From JAGWAJ01 sp965215155 (GTDB lineage: Bacteria; Acidobacteriota; Vicinamibacteria; Vicinamibacterales; UBA8438), in NCBI GenBank assembly GCA_965215155.1, contig CBDCCY010000001.1, forward strand, positions 2,046,001-2,110,000: a stretch of 64,000 nt of DNA, written 5' to 3'. Below are positions 38,492 through 47,143 of this stretch, one piece after another; within the stretch, counting starts at the first letter, position 1; every line of letters starts with the position of its first letter. The position numbers and the translations under genes were made by a program. The notes beneath the pieces were generated by a model that was not told where the DNA came from, did no database searches, and saw nothing but the letters and a program-made list of their open reading frames with translations.

Positions 38492-39382
38492 TTGACCCCC
38501 CGCGGCGCGTTCCTCGACCGGTTGCGGGGCGCGGCAGCCCGTCTCCGCACCTACGGTTCCCTGGTGCGGTTCAGCCACACCGTCTTCGCCCTTCCGTTCG
38601 CGCTGACCGGCGCGCTGCTCGCGGCCGTCGAGACCCCGCTGACGGCGGCGCGTCTCGGGTGGATCGTGGCCGCGATGGCGACCGCGCGGACCGCCGCCAT
38701 GGGCTTCAACCGCCTGGCGGACGCGCGATCCGACGCTCTCAACCCGCGGACCCGGAACCGGGAGCTGCCGCGCGGCCGGGTCTCCCGGCGGGAGGCGGCC
38801 GTACTGGTCGCCGTCTCGTCCGCCGCCTTCGTGGCGGTCACCTCGCAAATCAGCGCGCTCTGCCTGGCGCTCTCTCCGGTCGCCCTCGCGATCGTCTTCT
38901 GGTACTCGTTGGCCAAGCGCTATACGACGTGGACGCAGGCCTTTCTCGGCCTCGCGCTCGCCATCGCGCCGGTCGGAGGGTGGATCGCGGCCGGCGGGGG
39001 CGCGGGCTGGGAGCCGTGGCTGCTGGCGATCGGTACCGGAACCTGGGTGGCGGGATTCGACACCCTGTACGCGTGCCAGGATGTCGACTTCGACCGGAGC
39101 CACGGGCTGCGGTCGATCCCGGCCCGCTTCGGGGTGGCGCGGGCGCTCTTCATCTCGAGGGCGTTCCACGTGCTCACGGTCGGCGCCCTGGCCGCGCTGG
39201 CCTGGGCGGCCCCGCTCGGGCCGGTCTACCTGGTGGGGGTCGCCGGTGTCGCAGCGCTGCTCGCCTACGAGCAGTCGCTCGTGCGGCCCGGCGACCTGTC
39301 GCGGGTGAAGCAGGCGTTCGATCTGAACGGGTACGTCGGCGTGCTCTACTGCATTGCGACGGCGGTGGCGATTCATGGCTGA
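38492..39382 (+). CDS. UbiA-family prenyltransferase (MqnP-like)
   Basis: 296-residue polytopic membrane enzyme that attaches the polyprenyl chain to the aromatic precursor. The two Asp-rich motifs are NRLADARSD (73-81) and DVDFDRSHGLRSIPARFG in the second half, with about eight membrane helices. In the futalosine pathway this role is MqnP, acting on dihydroxy-naphthoate. The start is TTG 38492, six bases after the deaminase stop. It overlaps ubiX by eight bases. Confidence 0.88.
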   Translation: MTPRGAFLDRLRGAAARLRTYGSLVRFSHTVFALPFALTGALLAAVETPLTAARLGWIVAAMATARTAAMGFNRLADARSDALNPRTRNRELPRGRVSRREAAVLVAVSSAAFVAVTSQISALCLALSPVALAIVFWYSLAKRYTTWTQAFLGLALAIAPVGGWIAAGGGAGWEPWLLAIGTGTWVAGFDTLYACQDVDFDRSHGLRSIPARFGVARALFISRAFHVLTVGALAALAWAAPLGPVYLVGVAGVAALLAYEQSLVRPGDLSRVKQAFDLNGYVGVLYCIATAVAIHG

Positions 39383-40016
39383 GCCGAAGCGGCTCACGGT
39401 TGGCGTCACGGGGGCCAGCGGCGCGGTCTACGCCGTGCGGACGGTCGCCGCGCTCGTGTCGCAGGGCGTCACGGTGGAGCTGGTGGCGTCGGACCTGGGG
39501 CGCCGATTGCTGCGCGACGAGCTCGGGCCGGAGGCCGCCGTCGAGCGTCTCGCGAGCTACCTCGGCGCCCGCTACGACGTGACGCCGCCGCCGGGGAGGC
39601 TCGTGATCCACAGCAACCGGGACGTCGGGGCGCCGATCGCCAGCGGCAGTCATTCCAGCGAGGCGATGGTGATCGTGCCGTGCTCGATGAAGACCCTGGC
39701 CGGCGTGGCGCACGGGCTCTCCCGCAACCTCATCGAGCGGGCCGCCGACGTCGTCCTCAAGGAGCGCCGCCGGCTCGTCGTCGTGCCGCGGGAGACGCCG
39801 ATGAGCCTGCCGCAGCTCCGCAACCTCGTTCTCTGCGCGGAGGCCGGGGCGCACGTGCTGCCCGCGATGCCCGCCTTCTATCAGCGCCCGCGCACGCTGG
39901 ACGACCTGGCGGACTTCATGGCCGGCAAGATCCTCGGCGCGCTCGGCTTCGAGCAGCGACTCTTCCCGCCCTGGACCGGCGCGCCGCCGGACGTCGGATC
40001 GGACGGGGGCGGATGA
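39375..40016 (+). CDS. ubiX: Flavin prenyltransferase UbiX
   Basis: 213 residues. It makes the prenylated FMN used by UbiD-type decarboxylases, the partner needed for a late menaquinone step. It has TVGVTGASGAVYAVR, SHSSEAMVIVPCSMKTLAGVAHGLSRNLIERAADVVLKERRRLVVVPRETPMS in outline and PAFYQRP. ATG 39375 starts inside the prenyltransferase gene's end. The matching UbiD gene is not in the window. Confidence 0.93.
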   Translation: MAEPKRLTVGVTGASGAVYAVRTVAALVSQGVTVELVASDLGRRLLRDELGPEAAVERLASYLGARYDVTPPPGRLVIHSNRDVGAPIASGSHSSEAMVIVPCSMKTLAGVAHGLSRNLIERAADVVLKERRRLVVVPRETPMSLPQLRNLVLCAEAGAHVLPAMPAFYQRPRTLDDLADFMAGKILGALGFEQRLFPPWTGAPPDVGSDGGG

Positions 40017-40783
40017 CCGTCGTCCGCAGCGGCTCCGGGTCGCAGCCGGCGGCGGGGGAGGCGGCGCGCGCCGCCGGGGTGGACAAGAGGCCGGATCGCA
40101 TCGCCGCGATGTTCGACGCGATCGCCCGCCGCTACGACCTGCTGAACCGGGTGTTGAGCGCGGGGCTCGACCAGCGGTGGCGGGCGCGGGCGGTCCGGTC
40201 GCTCGGCCTGACGGGACGGGAGACGGTGGTCGACCTCTGCACCGGCACCGCCGATCTTGCCATCGCGCTCGCCGGCGGGGCCGGGGGCGCCGCGCGCGTC
40301 GTGGGCATCGACTTCGCAGGAGAGATGCTGCGCCTCGGGCGGGCCAAGCTCCAGCGCTCGGGGCTCGGCCGGCGGGTGACCCTGGTGCGCGCCGACGCCA
40401 CGCAGGCGCCGCTCGACGACGGGATGGCCGACGCAGCTACGGTCGCCTTCGGCATCCGGAACGTCGAGGAGCCGCAACGCGCCCTGTCCGAGATGCACCG
40501 TCTCGTCCGGCCGGGCGGCCGGATCGCCATTCTGGAGTTCGGCATGCCTCGCCTCCCGGTCGTGGGCGCCGCCTACGGCTGGTATTTCCGCCGCGTTCTG
40601 CCGCGCCTGGGGAGCGCGGTCTCGGGGCACGGGAGTGCGTACGCCTATCTTCCGGCGTCGGTCGGGACGTTCCCCGGCCCGGCCGCGTTCTGCCGGCTCC
40701 TCGAGGAGGCCGGATTCCGCGACGCCCGCGCCGTCCCGCTGCACCTCGGCATCGTGTACCTCTACGAGGCCGCCCGCGCGTAG
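40013..40783 (+). CDS. menG: Demethylmenaquinone methyltransferase (UbiE/MenG)
   Basis: SAM-dependent methyltransferase of 256 residues for the last step of menaquinone synthesis. It has MFDAIARRYDLLNRVLSAGLDQRWR, the SAM site DLCTGTADLAIALA, TVAFGIRNVEEPQRALSEMHRLVRPGG and the C-terminal YAYLPASVGTFPGP, all family signatures. It closes the menaquinone operon, with an ATGA overlap to ubiX. Confidence 0.95.
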   Translation: MTVVRSGSGSQPAAGEAARAAGVDKRPDRIAAMFDAIARRYDLLNRVLSAGLDQRWRARAVRSLGLTGRETVVDLCTGTADLAIALAGGAGGAARVVGIDFAGEMLRLGRAKLQRSGLGRRVTLVRADATQAPLDDGMADAATVAFGIRNVEEPQRALSEMHRLVRPGGRIAILEFGMPRLPVVGAAYGWYFRRVLPRLGSAVSGHGSAYAYLPASVGTFPGPAAFCRLLEEAGFRDARAVPLHLGIVYLYEAARA

Positions 40784-40893
40784 CCGATACCGTCATGCGC
40801 CGTTCCGGCGTCGCCTTGCGGGCCTGACACCCAACCGACCCTCGGTCGTTCGCTCCGTGCCGCGGCGCCGACTCCCGGAACGCGGGACGCTGC

Positions 40894-40899
40894 TATACT
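40894..40899 (+). promoter_or_regulatory. -10 box before the TonB/TolA-like gene
   Basis: TATACT, 33 bases before the ATG at 40933, within a 149-base spacer after menG. The -35 region is not convincing. Nothing else was seen in this spacer. Confidence 0.45.
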
Positions 40900-40932
40900 C
40901 GCTGGAGACGGCGTAGTCCGATCAGGCCCTTC

Positions 40933-42066
40933 ATGTTGTTCGACTTCGAGGACCGGTGCTTCGACACGCCGACCGTCGATTCGGCGATGTCGTGGCGCGA
41001 GCAGGTCCTGCTCTCCGGCCTGATCCACCTGCTGGTCGTGCTCGCGGTCCTGTTCGTGCCGCAGCTCTCGCTCGTGCGCGATGCCGAGGCGCGGCGCGCA
41101 GAACGCCTTGCGGAGCAGGCCGAGCTGCTCGCCGAGGCGCAGATGCAGGCGCCGGAGACGGGCCGGCCCTTCATCTTCGTCCAGCCGCGGGTGGATCTCG
41201 AGGCGCCTGACGCCCGCCCCGACGCTCCGTTGTGGGACCAGGACCGCCGCGCCCAGTCGCCGTTCGCGTCCCTCGATCCCAGGAACCGGCTGCCGAACGC
41301 GCGCGGCAACTCGATCGACTTCGTCGAGGCGGAGGACCCCGGCGCCGCGCTCGACGACTCGCCGCGCATCGGCGTGCCGGCCGACGCCAGCTCACCGGAT
41401 CCGTCGGAGACGCCCGACCCGGATCCGAGGGTCGACGATCTGCTCGCCGCCGCGGCCGACGTGCCGCCGTCCGAGAGCGTCGAGGAGCCGGACGAACCGG
41501 AGCAGGATTCCGAAGAGCCGGCCGAGCCGGCGGAGGAGACGGATCGGAGCCTGGCGGAGCTTCTCGCCGAGGGGGCCCTGATCGTGCCGCAGCCCGGCCG
41601 GAGCCGCCGGGATCCGGATCCGCCCAACCCGCGCAGCGATCTCCTTGCGGACGGTCTGCTGGGAGGCACGTTGCAGGATCTCGGGCGCTACGTGCGGCGC
41701 GAGAGCTTCGGCAACGTCTACGGCGACACCGAGCGGTTCGCCCCGTGGATTCAGTTCGACACCAAGGGCGTGGAGTTCGGCCCGTGGCTGCGCCGGTTCA
41801 TCGCGCAGATCCGCCGCAACTGGTTCATTCCCTATGCAGCGCTCAGCATGCACGGGAACGTCCAGCTCACGTTCTACGTGCAGCGGGACGGGACGATGAC
41901 GGGGCTGACGGTGCGCCGGCCGTCGGCGGTCGACGCGTTCACGAACTCCGCCTTCAACGCGCTGAAGTCCTCCAACCCGACGCGGCCGCTTCCGACGGAG
42001 TACCCGGACGATCAGGCGTTCTTCACCATCACGTTCTACTTCAACGAGTCGCCGCCGCGGGCCTGA
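40933..42066 (+). CDS. TonB/TolA-like envelope-spanning protein
   Basis: 377 residues. A cytoplasmic stub of ~25 residues precedes one membrane helix (LLSGLIHLLVVLAVLFVPQL). A short coiled coil and a long acidic Pro/Glu/Asp-rich linker (residues ~95-215) follow. The C-terminal domain has WIQFDTKGVEFGPWLRRFIAQIRRNWF and NVQLTFYVQRDGTMTGLTVRRPS, in the TonB C-terminal pattern. It probably links inner-membrane energy to the outer membrane. The acidic linker differs from the Lys-Pro-rich linker of classical TonB. No exbB or exbD gene is adjacent. Confidence 0.8.
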   Translation: MLFDFEDRCFDTPTVDSAMSWREQVLLSGLIHLLVVLAVLFVPQLSLVRDAEARRAERLAEQAELLAEAQMQAPETGRPFIFVQPRVDLEAPDARPDAPLWDQDRRAQSPFASLDPRNRLPNARGNSIDFVEAEDPGAALDDSPRIGVPADASSPDPSETPDPDPRVDDLLAAAADVPPSESVEEPDEPEQDSEEPAEPAEETDRSLAELLAEGALIVPQPGRSRRDPDPPNPRSDLLADGLLGGTLQDLGRYVRRESFGNVYGDTERFAPWIQFDTKGVEFGPWLRRFIAQIRRNWFIPYAALSMHGNVQLTFYVQRDGTMTGLTVRRPSAVDAFTNSAFNALKSSNPTRPLPTEYPDDQAFFTITFYFNESPPRA

Positions 42067-42154
42067 CGGACGCCGGGCGGGTCCCGCGGCGGGGACGGAT
42101 CGGCGCGGCCGGCAGCCGGCCGGCGGCAGGAGCCGGTCCCTCGGCCCGCACGCG

Positions 42155-42250
42155 ATGCCGCTTCCCACGCGGACGCAGCAGCTTGGCTGGCTGGTGCTCC
42201 TTACGCTTCTGCTGGCCCTGGTCATCCTCCGGTGGCTGCGCCTCGTCTGA
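42155..42250 (+). CDS. Possible 31-residue single-helix membrane microprotein
   Basis: ATG CCG CTT through TGA encodes a basic start (MPLPTRTQQ), one hydrophobic helix (GWLVLLTLLLALVILRW) and a basic end. It fills most of the gap between the TonB-like gene and miaA and overlaps miaA by 19 bases. No close ribosome site is seen, so it may not be translated. A real helix with charged flanks in a GC-rich spacer is still uncommon by chance. Confidence 0.35.
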   Translation: MPLPTRTQQLGWLVLLTLLLALVILRWLRLV

Positions 42251-43209
42251 CCCCCGGCCGGCCGCCCGTGGTCGCCGTCGTCGGCCCGACCGCGTCCGGG
42301 AAGAGTGCGCTCGGGGTGGCGCTCGCCCGGCATCTCGGAGGCGAGGTCGTCAGTTGCGACTCGACGGCCGTCTACCGCGGGTTCGACATCGGAACCGACA
42401 AGCTGCCGGCGGGGCGGCGGCGGGGCGTGCCCCATCACCTCGTCGACGTGGTCGAGCCGACGGAGCGCTATTCCGCCGCACGCTACGCCCGCGCGGCGGC
42501 GGCTGCCGTCGGCGACATCACCCGCCGGGGGCGACTACCGATCGTCGTCGGCGGGAGCGGCTTGTATTATCGGGCCCTCACCCGCGGTCTGTTCCCGGGG
42601 CCGGGCCGCGACGATGCCCTGCGCGCGCGCCTGACGCGGGTGGCCCGCCGGCGAGGCGTCGACTGCCTGCGCCGAGCTCTGGCGCGAGTGGATCCGGCGT
42701 CGGCGGAGCGGATTCAACCGCGGGACGAAAAGCGCCTGATTCGTGCCCTCGAGGTGTTCCGGCTCACCGGACGGCCGCTCACGGAACACTTCGCCCGAAC
42801 GCGGTCGCCGCTCGCGGACTACGCCGTGTCCGGCATCGCCATCCGCCTCCCAGCGGCCGAGACGGCACGGCGCGTGGCGGCCCGCGTGGATGCGCAGTTC
42901 GCCGACGGGCTGCTCGAGGAGGTCCGCGCGGCGCTCGCGGCCGGCCTGCCCGAGGACGCGCACCCCCTCGGTGGGCTCGTCTACCGGCAGGTCGTCGAGC
43001 ATCTGCGGGGAGAGCGCGACGAGCGGGACACACGCGAGCTGATCGTGCGCGAGAATCTGCGGTATGCGCGGCGGCAGTTGATCTGGTTCCGCAAAGAACC
43101 TAATCTACGCTGGATCCGGATTCCGGGCGAGCATCGGGACGCGCTGCCGGCCGTCCTCGGCAGCCTCGTCGACGTGGAGCCGACCCAAGCCGATGTCGAG
43201 CCGCGGTGA
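42232..43209 (+). CDS. miaA: tRNA dimethylallyltransferase MiaA
   Basis: 325 residues. It adds a dimethylallyl group to A37 of tRNAs reading UNN codons. It has the P-loop VVGPTASGKSALG, CDSTAVYRGFDIGTDK, HHLVDVVEP, VVGGSGLYYRALTRGL and the C-terminal RRQLIWFRKEPNLRWI. GTG 42232 is used. The order miaA-hfq is conserved in many bacteria. It overlaps hfq by 17 bases. Confidence 0.95.
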   Translation: MAAPRLTPGRPPVVAVVGPTASGKSALGVALARHLGGEVVSCDSTAVYRGFDIGTDKLPAGRRRGVPHHLVDVVEPTERYSAARYARAAAAAVGDITRRGRLPIVVGGSGLYYRALTRGLFPGPGRDDALRARLTRVARRRGVDCLRRALARVDPASAERIQPRDEKRLIRALEVFRLTGRPLTEHFARTRSPLADYAVSGIAIRLPAAETARRVAARVDAQFADGLLEEVRAALAAGLPEDAHPLGGLVYRQVVEHLRGERDERDTRELIVRENLRYARRQLIWFRKEPNLRWIRIPGEHRDALPAVLGSLVDVEPTQADVEPR

Positions 43210-43441
43210 GACCCCAGCCCCTGTCGCGCACCTGCAGGAGACGTTCCTCAACGGCGCACGCCGCGAGCGGCTGCAGGTGGTCATCCGCCTCATGGACGGG
43301 ACGGAGGTCGACGGCCGCATCAAGAGCTTCGACCGCTTCTCCGTTCTCGTGGAGCACGATGGGGCGGATCACATGCTCTTCAAGCACGCCATAGCCTCGA
43401 TTCGTCCCTTCGCTACCGGCGCCCCGGGCGGCGTTTCGTAG
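43193..43441 (+). CDS. hfq: RNA chaperone Hfq
   Basis: 82 residues. Sm1 motif with LQETFLNGARRERLQVVIRLMDGTEVDGRIKSFDRFSVL in outline and Sm2 with MLFKHAIASIRP in place of the common YKHAIS. It forms a hexamer that pairs small RNAs with mRNAs. The usual position directly after miaA supports the call. Leu instead of Tyr before the Phe-Lys-His is a mild deviation. Confidence 0.93.
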   Translation: MSSRGETPAPVAHLQETFLNGARRERLQVVIRLMDGTEVDGRIKSFDRFSVLVEHDGADHMLFKHAIASIRPFATGAPGGVS

Positions 43442-43457
43442 GCTCGGAGCCCTCGTC

Positions 43458-44537
43458 ATGTCCGATCCACCGGTTGCGGGCGCCCTGCGCGTGCGGCTCG
43501 AGGCCCGCGAGCACGACAACCTGGCGCCGTGGGCGGCGCGGGCCCGCGAGAGCCGCGGGCGGCTGCGGCCGGAGGCGGAGGATCCGATTCGCCCCGCCTT
43601 CCAGCGGGATCGCGATCGGATAGTGCATTCGAAGGCGTTCCGCCGGCTGAAGCACAAGACACAGGTGTTCCTTGCGCCGACCGGCGACCACTACCGGACG
43701 CGGCTCACGCACACGCTCGAGGTTTCGCAGATCGCGCGCACGATCGCCAAGGTGCTGCGCCTCAACGAGGAGCTCACCGAGGCGATCGCGCTCGGGCACG
43801 ATCTGGGACATACGCCGTTCGGACACGCCGGCGAGCGGGTGTTGCGCGGACTCGCACCCGGCGGCTTCAACCACTACGAGCAGAGCCTGCGCATCGTCGA
43901 CGTGCTCGAGCGCGACGGGCGCGGGCTGAATCTCTCCTGGGAGGTGCGCGACGGAATCGCCAAGCACTCCAAGGGCAAGCGGGGAGCCCCCGTGGGGGCT
44001 GCGCCGGAGCGGCGCGCGGCGACCCTCGAGGGACAGGTGGCGCGCGTGGCCGACGTCATCGCGTACGTCAACCACGATATCGACGACGCGATGCGCGCCG
44101 GAATCCTGCAGTCGGCGGATCTGCCCGCCGCGGCGGTCGCGGCGCTCGGGGGTTCGTCCTCGGCGCGGATCGGCCGGATGGTGACCGACGTCGTCGAGCA
44201 GAGCGTGCGGCGTCCGGACGCGCCGGAGATCGGCATGAGCACGGAGGTGCTCGAGGCGACCTTGACGCTCCGGGAGTTCCTCTTCGCCGCGGTCTACGAG
44301 AACGACGCCGCGACGGCCGAGTTCGCCAAGGTCGCCGGGATCCTCGAGAGCCTCTGGGCCAGGGTGCGGAGCGAGCCGGCCCGCTTCCTCGACGGCGCCA
44401 CCCTCGAGCGCGACGGTCTCGACGTCGCGTCGCGGGACTTCCTCGCGGGAATGACGGATCGCTTCGCCATCGGACTGTTCGAGGAGCTGTTCGTCCCCCG
44501 CTCGTGGGGCGAGCGGAGCCGCTCCCGCGTGGTATAG
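43458..44537 (+). CDS. dgt: dGTPase-like HD-domain triphosphohydrolase
   Basis: 359 residues. It cleaves dNTPs to nucleosides and triphosphate. The HD metal site is TRLTHTLEVSQIA (His), LGHDLGHTPFGHAGE (His-Asp) and VNHDIDDAMRAG (Asp). FRRLKHKTQVF and FNHYEQSLRI are further family motifs, and the C-terminal inhibitor-type domain is present. ATG 43458 follows hfq after 16 bases. It is of the shorter, dGTPase-like subgroup, so activity on dGTP alone is not certain. Confidence 0.92.
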   Translation: MSDPPVAGALRVRLEAREHDNLAPWAARARESRGRLRPEAEDPIRPAFQRDRDRIVHSKAFRRLKHKTQVFLAPTGDHYRTRLTHTLEVSQIARTIAKVLRLNEELTEAIALGHDLGHTPFGHAGERVLRGLAPGGFNHYEQSLRIVDVLERDGRGLNLSWEVRDGIAKHSKGKRGAPVGAAPERRAATLEGQVARVADVIAYVNHDIDDAMRAGILQSADLPAAAVAALGGSSSARIGRMVTDVVEQSVRRPDAPEIGMSTEVLEATLTLREFLFAAVYENDAATAEFAKVAGILESLWARVRSEPARFLDGATLERDGLDVASRDFLAGMTDRFAIGLFEELFVPRSWGERSRSRVV

Positions 44538-44538
44538 T
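44533..44538 (+). promoter_or_regulatory. -10 box before yceD-rpmF
   Basis: TATAGT overlapping the dgt stop codon, 26 bases before the GTG of the YceD-like gene. It may start the rpmF-fab operon. The -35 side is weak. Confidence 0.45.
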
Positions 44539-44564
44539 CTCGGGTTCGCCCGTGGAGTCGAAGG

Positions 44565-45146
44565 GTGCCAGAGGAAGGTCGCTCCGGGGCGGGTGAGTCG
44601 CTGCTTCTCGATCTGCGCGCGTTGCGCCGGGGGGAGGAGCGGGTGGACCGTTCGTTCTCGAGCCGCCTCTTCCCGGCCGGCCGGGGCGACGAGTACGTCG
44701 TCGCGGGACCGGTACGGCTGGCGCTCGCGATACACCGCGACGGCGAGAGCTACCGGTTGCGGGGCGGACTCGCCGCGGCGCTGGAACTCGTGTGCTCGCG
44801 GTGTCTGGCCCGCATCGAGATGCCGGTGGACGTCGACCTCGACGTCCTGTACCTGCCGCAGCGGGCGAACACCGGCGAGGGCGAGCTCGAGATCGCGGAC
44901 GATGACCTGAGCACTGCGTTCTACCGGGATGAGGAGCTCGATCTGGGGCACCTCATCAAGGAGCAGCTGCAGCTCGCGGTGCCGATGAAGCCGCTCTGCC
45001 GGCCCTCGTGCCGGGGGCTGTGCACGGTGTGCGGGATCGATCGGAACATGGACCGCTGCGACTGCGACACCGCGTGGCGCGACCCGCGACTCGAGGCGTT
45101 GCGCGCTCTGCGGCCCGCAGGCGGCGGAGGCTCGGAAGAGGACTGA
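44565..45146 (+). CDS. yceD: YceD/DUF177 protein
   Basis: 193 residues. ELVCSRCLARIEMPVDVDL in the middle and PMKPLCRPSCRGLCTVCGIDRN with a trailing CDC near the end form the zinc-ribbon-like pattern of the family. YceD is linked to 23S rRNA metabolism and almost always sits before rpmF, as here (14 bases apart). GTG 44565 is the only reasonable start before the first conserved strand. Confidence 0.9.
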   Translation: MPEEGRSGAGESLLLDLRALRRGEERVDRSFSSRLFPAGRGDEYVVAGPVRLALAIHRDGESYRLRGGLAAALELVCSRCLARIEMPVDVDLDVLYLPQRANTGEGELEIADDDLSTAFYRDEELDLGHLIKEQLQLAVPMKPLCRPSCRGLCTVCGIDRNMDRCDCDTAWRDPRLEALRALRPAGGGGSEED

Positions 45147-45160
45147 GCAGGGACGACAGG

Positions 45161-45343
45161 ATGGCGAATCCCAAGCGACGACACTCCAAGGCGCGAACGG
45201 CGAAGCGAAGGGCGCACGACGCCCTGACGCCAGCCGGGCGGGGCGAATGCCCGCAGTGTCACGAGCCGAAGCTGCCGCACGTGGTCTGTCCGCACTGCGG
45301 GTACTACCGCGGCCGCCAGGTGCGGCCGGTAAAGGAAGAGTGA
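45161..45343 (+). CDS. rpmF: 50S ribosomal protein L32
   Basis: 60 residues: MANPKRRHSKARTAKRRAHD at the N-terminus and the zinc-ribbon CPQCHEPKLPHVVCPHCGYYRGR at the C-terminus (all four metal ligands present, Cys/Cys and Cys/Cys). The longer open frame upstream belongs to YceD in another frame. In many genomes plsX and fabH follow; here an 88-base spacer leads directly to fabD. Confidence 0.96.
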   Translation: MANPKRRHSKARTAKRRAHDALTPAGRGECPQCHEPKLPHVVCPHCGYYRGRQVRPVKEE

Positions 45344-45431
45344 GCTTCGCGCACCTCCGGTCTCCTTCGCCCGACCCGCCCGTGACCCTGTCTCGCCTGG
45401 CCGCCGGTGCGGTCAGGGCGATGGTCAGCCA

Positions 45432-46364
45432 ATGATCGCGTTCGTGTTCCCGGGGCAGGGCTCGCAGCGCGCCGGCATGGGGAAAGCGCTCGCGGCCACG
45501 CACCCCGTGTGCCGGGAGGCGTTCGAGCAGGCGGACGACGTGCTCGGCGAGCCGCTCAGTCGGCTCTGCTTCGAGGGACCGGGGGAACGGCTCGCGCTCA
45601 CCGAGAATACGCAGCCGGCCGTGCTCGCGATGAGTATCGCCGTTCATCGCGTGCTCGCGTCGCGGGGTCATGCCCCGGCGATGGTGGCCGGTCACAGCCT
45701 GGGCGAGTACTCGGCCCACGTCGCGGCCGGGACGCTGGGCTTCGCCGACGCCCTGCGCACGGTGCGCCGCCGCGGCGTCTATATGCAGGAGGCGGTCCCG
45801 GTCGGCGAGGGAGCGATGGCCGCGGTGCTCGAACTGGAGACCGATCGGGTCCGCCAGGCGTGCGCCGAAGCGGCCGGCGGCGACGTGGTGAGCGTGGCGA
45901 ACGTCAACGCCCCCGGTCAGGTGGTCATCGCGGGGGCGCGCGAGGCGGTGGCGCGAGCGGGGGACCGGGCGCGCGCGCTCGGGGCGCGACGCGTGCTGCC
46001 GCTCGACGTCAGCGCCCCGTTCCACTGCGCGCTGATGAAGCCCGCGGAGGAGCGGCTGGCTCGGGATCTCCGGGCGCTCGTCGTCGCCGACCCCTCGGTG
46101 CCGGTGGTGGCCGACGTGGACGCCGAGCCGAAGCGGCGGGCGGGGGAGGCGGTCGACGCTCTCATTCGGCAAGTGAGCGCGCCGGTGCAATGGGAGGCCG
46201 TGGTGCGGCGCATGGCCGCGGACGGGGTGACCACGTTCATCGAGGTCGGGCCCGGCAAGGTGCTGAGCCGTCTCATCAGCCAGACGCTGCCCTCGGTGCG
46301 GGTCGCGCAGGCCGGCAACCCCCGCAGCCTCGAGGCGGTGGAAAGCCTGCTGGCGGGAGCATGA
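45432..46364 (+). CDS. fabD: Malonyl-CoA:ACP transacylase FabD
   Basis: 310 residues. The nucleophile elbow is GHSLGEYSA, preceded by FPGQGSQRAGMG; SAPFHCALM holds the His partner; VNAPGQVVIAG and VGPGKVLSRLI complete the family set. It supplies malonyl-ACP for chain elongation. It overlaps fabG as ATGA. Confidence 0.95.
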   Translation: MIAFVFPGQGSQRAGMGKALAATHPVCREAFEQADDVLGEPLSRLCFEGPGERLALTENTQPAVLAMSIAVHRVLASRGHAPAMVAGHSLGEYSAHVAAGTLGFADALRTVRRRGVYMQEAVPVGEGAMAAVLELETDRVRQACAEAAGGDVVSVANVNAPGQVVIAGAREAVARAGDRARALGARRVLPLDVSAPFHCALMKPAEERLARDLRALVVADPSVPVVADVDAEPKRRAGEAVDALIRQVSAPVQWEAVVRRMAADGVTTFIEVGPGKVLSRLISQTLPSVRVAQAGNPRSLEAVESLLAGA

Positions 46365-47131
46365 CGCCAGGACAGGGCAGGCCGTCGCGCCTCATCGACC
46401 TCTCGGGCCGCGTCGCCCTGGTGACCGGCGCCTCCCGCGGGATCGGTCGCGCGGTGGCGTTGCGTCTGGCGGCGGCCGGGGCGTCCGTGGTCGCGGGCGC
46501 CCGCACGGACCACGCGGAAGGAGTCGTCCGCGAGGCGGTCGAGGCGGGTGGCGCGGCGACGCACGTCAGCCTGGACGTGACCGACCCGGAGAGCGTGCGG
46601 CGCGCGGTGCAGGCGGCAGTGGAGGGCTTCGGCCGGATCGACATCCTGGTCAACAACGCGGGGATCGTGAGCGACCGGCTCACGGTCCGCATGAAACCGG
46701 CGGAGTGGGACGCCGTGCTCGCCACGAACCTGACCGGCGCATTCACCTGCTGCCAGGCCGTTCTGAGGCCGATGCTGAAGCAACGCTCCGGGCGCATCAT
46801 CAACGTCGGCTCCGTCGTCGGGCACTCCGGCAACCCGGGGCAGGCGAACTACGCGGCCGCGAAGGCGGGGCTGACGGGGTTCACGAAGTCGCTGGCGCGG
46901 GAGGTGGCCGCCCGCGGCATCACGGTCAACGTCGTCGCCCCGGGGATGATCGACACCGACATGACCGCCGGGCTCGACGGGCGCGCGCGGGACGCGATGG
47001 AGGGGCAGATTCCGCAGGGGCGACTGGGAAGACCGGACGATGTGGCGGCCGCGGTCTGCTTTCTCGTGTCCGACGAAGCGTCGTATATTACTGGGCAGGT
47101 CCTCGGCGTGAACGGTGGGATGTACATGTAG
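46361..47131 (+). CDS. fabG: 3-oxoacyl-ACP reductase FabG
   Basis: Short-chain dehydrogenase of 256 residues. The cofactor motif is VTGASRGIGRAVA, followed by NNAGIVSD, the catalytic Ser in NVGSVVG, Tyr-x3-Lys in NYAAAKAG, and the C-terminal SYITGQVLGVNGGMYM. The first ten residues are an extra Pro/Gly leader. It lies between fabD and acpP, the standard order. Confidence 0.95.
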   Translation: MTPGQGRPSRLIDLSGRVALVTGASRGIGRAVALRLAAAGASVVAGARTDHAEGVVREAVEAGGAATHVSLDVTDPESVRRAVQAAVEGFGRIDILVNNAGIVSDRLTVRMKPAEWDAVLATNLTGAFTCCQAVLRPMLKQRSGRIINVGSVVGHSGNPGQANYAAAKAGLTGFTKSLAREVAARGITVNVVAPGMIDTDMTAGLDGRARDAMEGQIPQGRLGRPDDVAAAVCFLVSDEASYITGQVLGVNGGMYM

Positions 47132-47143
47132 GAGGCTGGTTCC

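Noticed and set aside
44515..44528. GAGCGGAGCCGCTC palindrome near the dgt end
   Set aside because: Short, with a two-base loop, and fully inside coding sequence. No reason to see a function.
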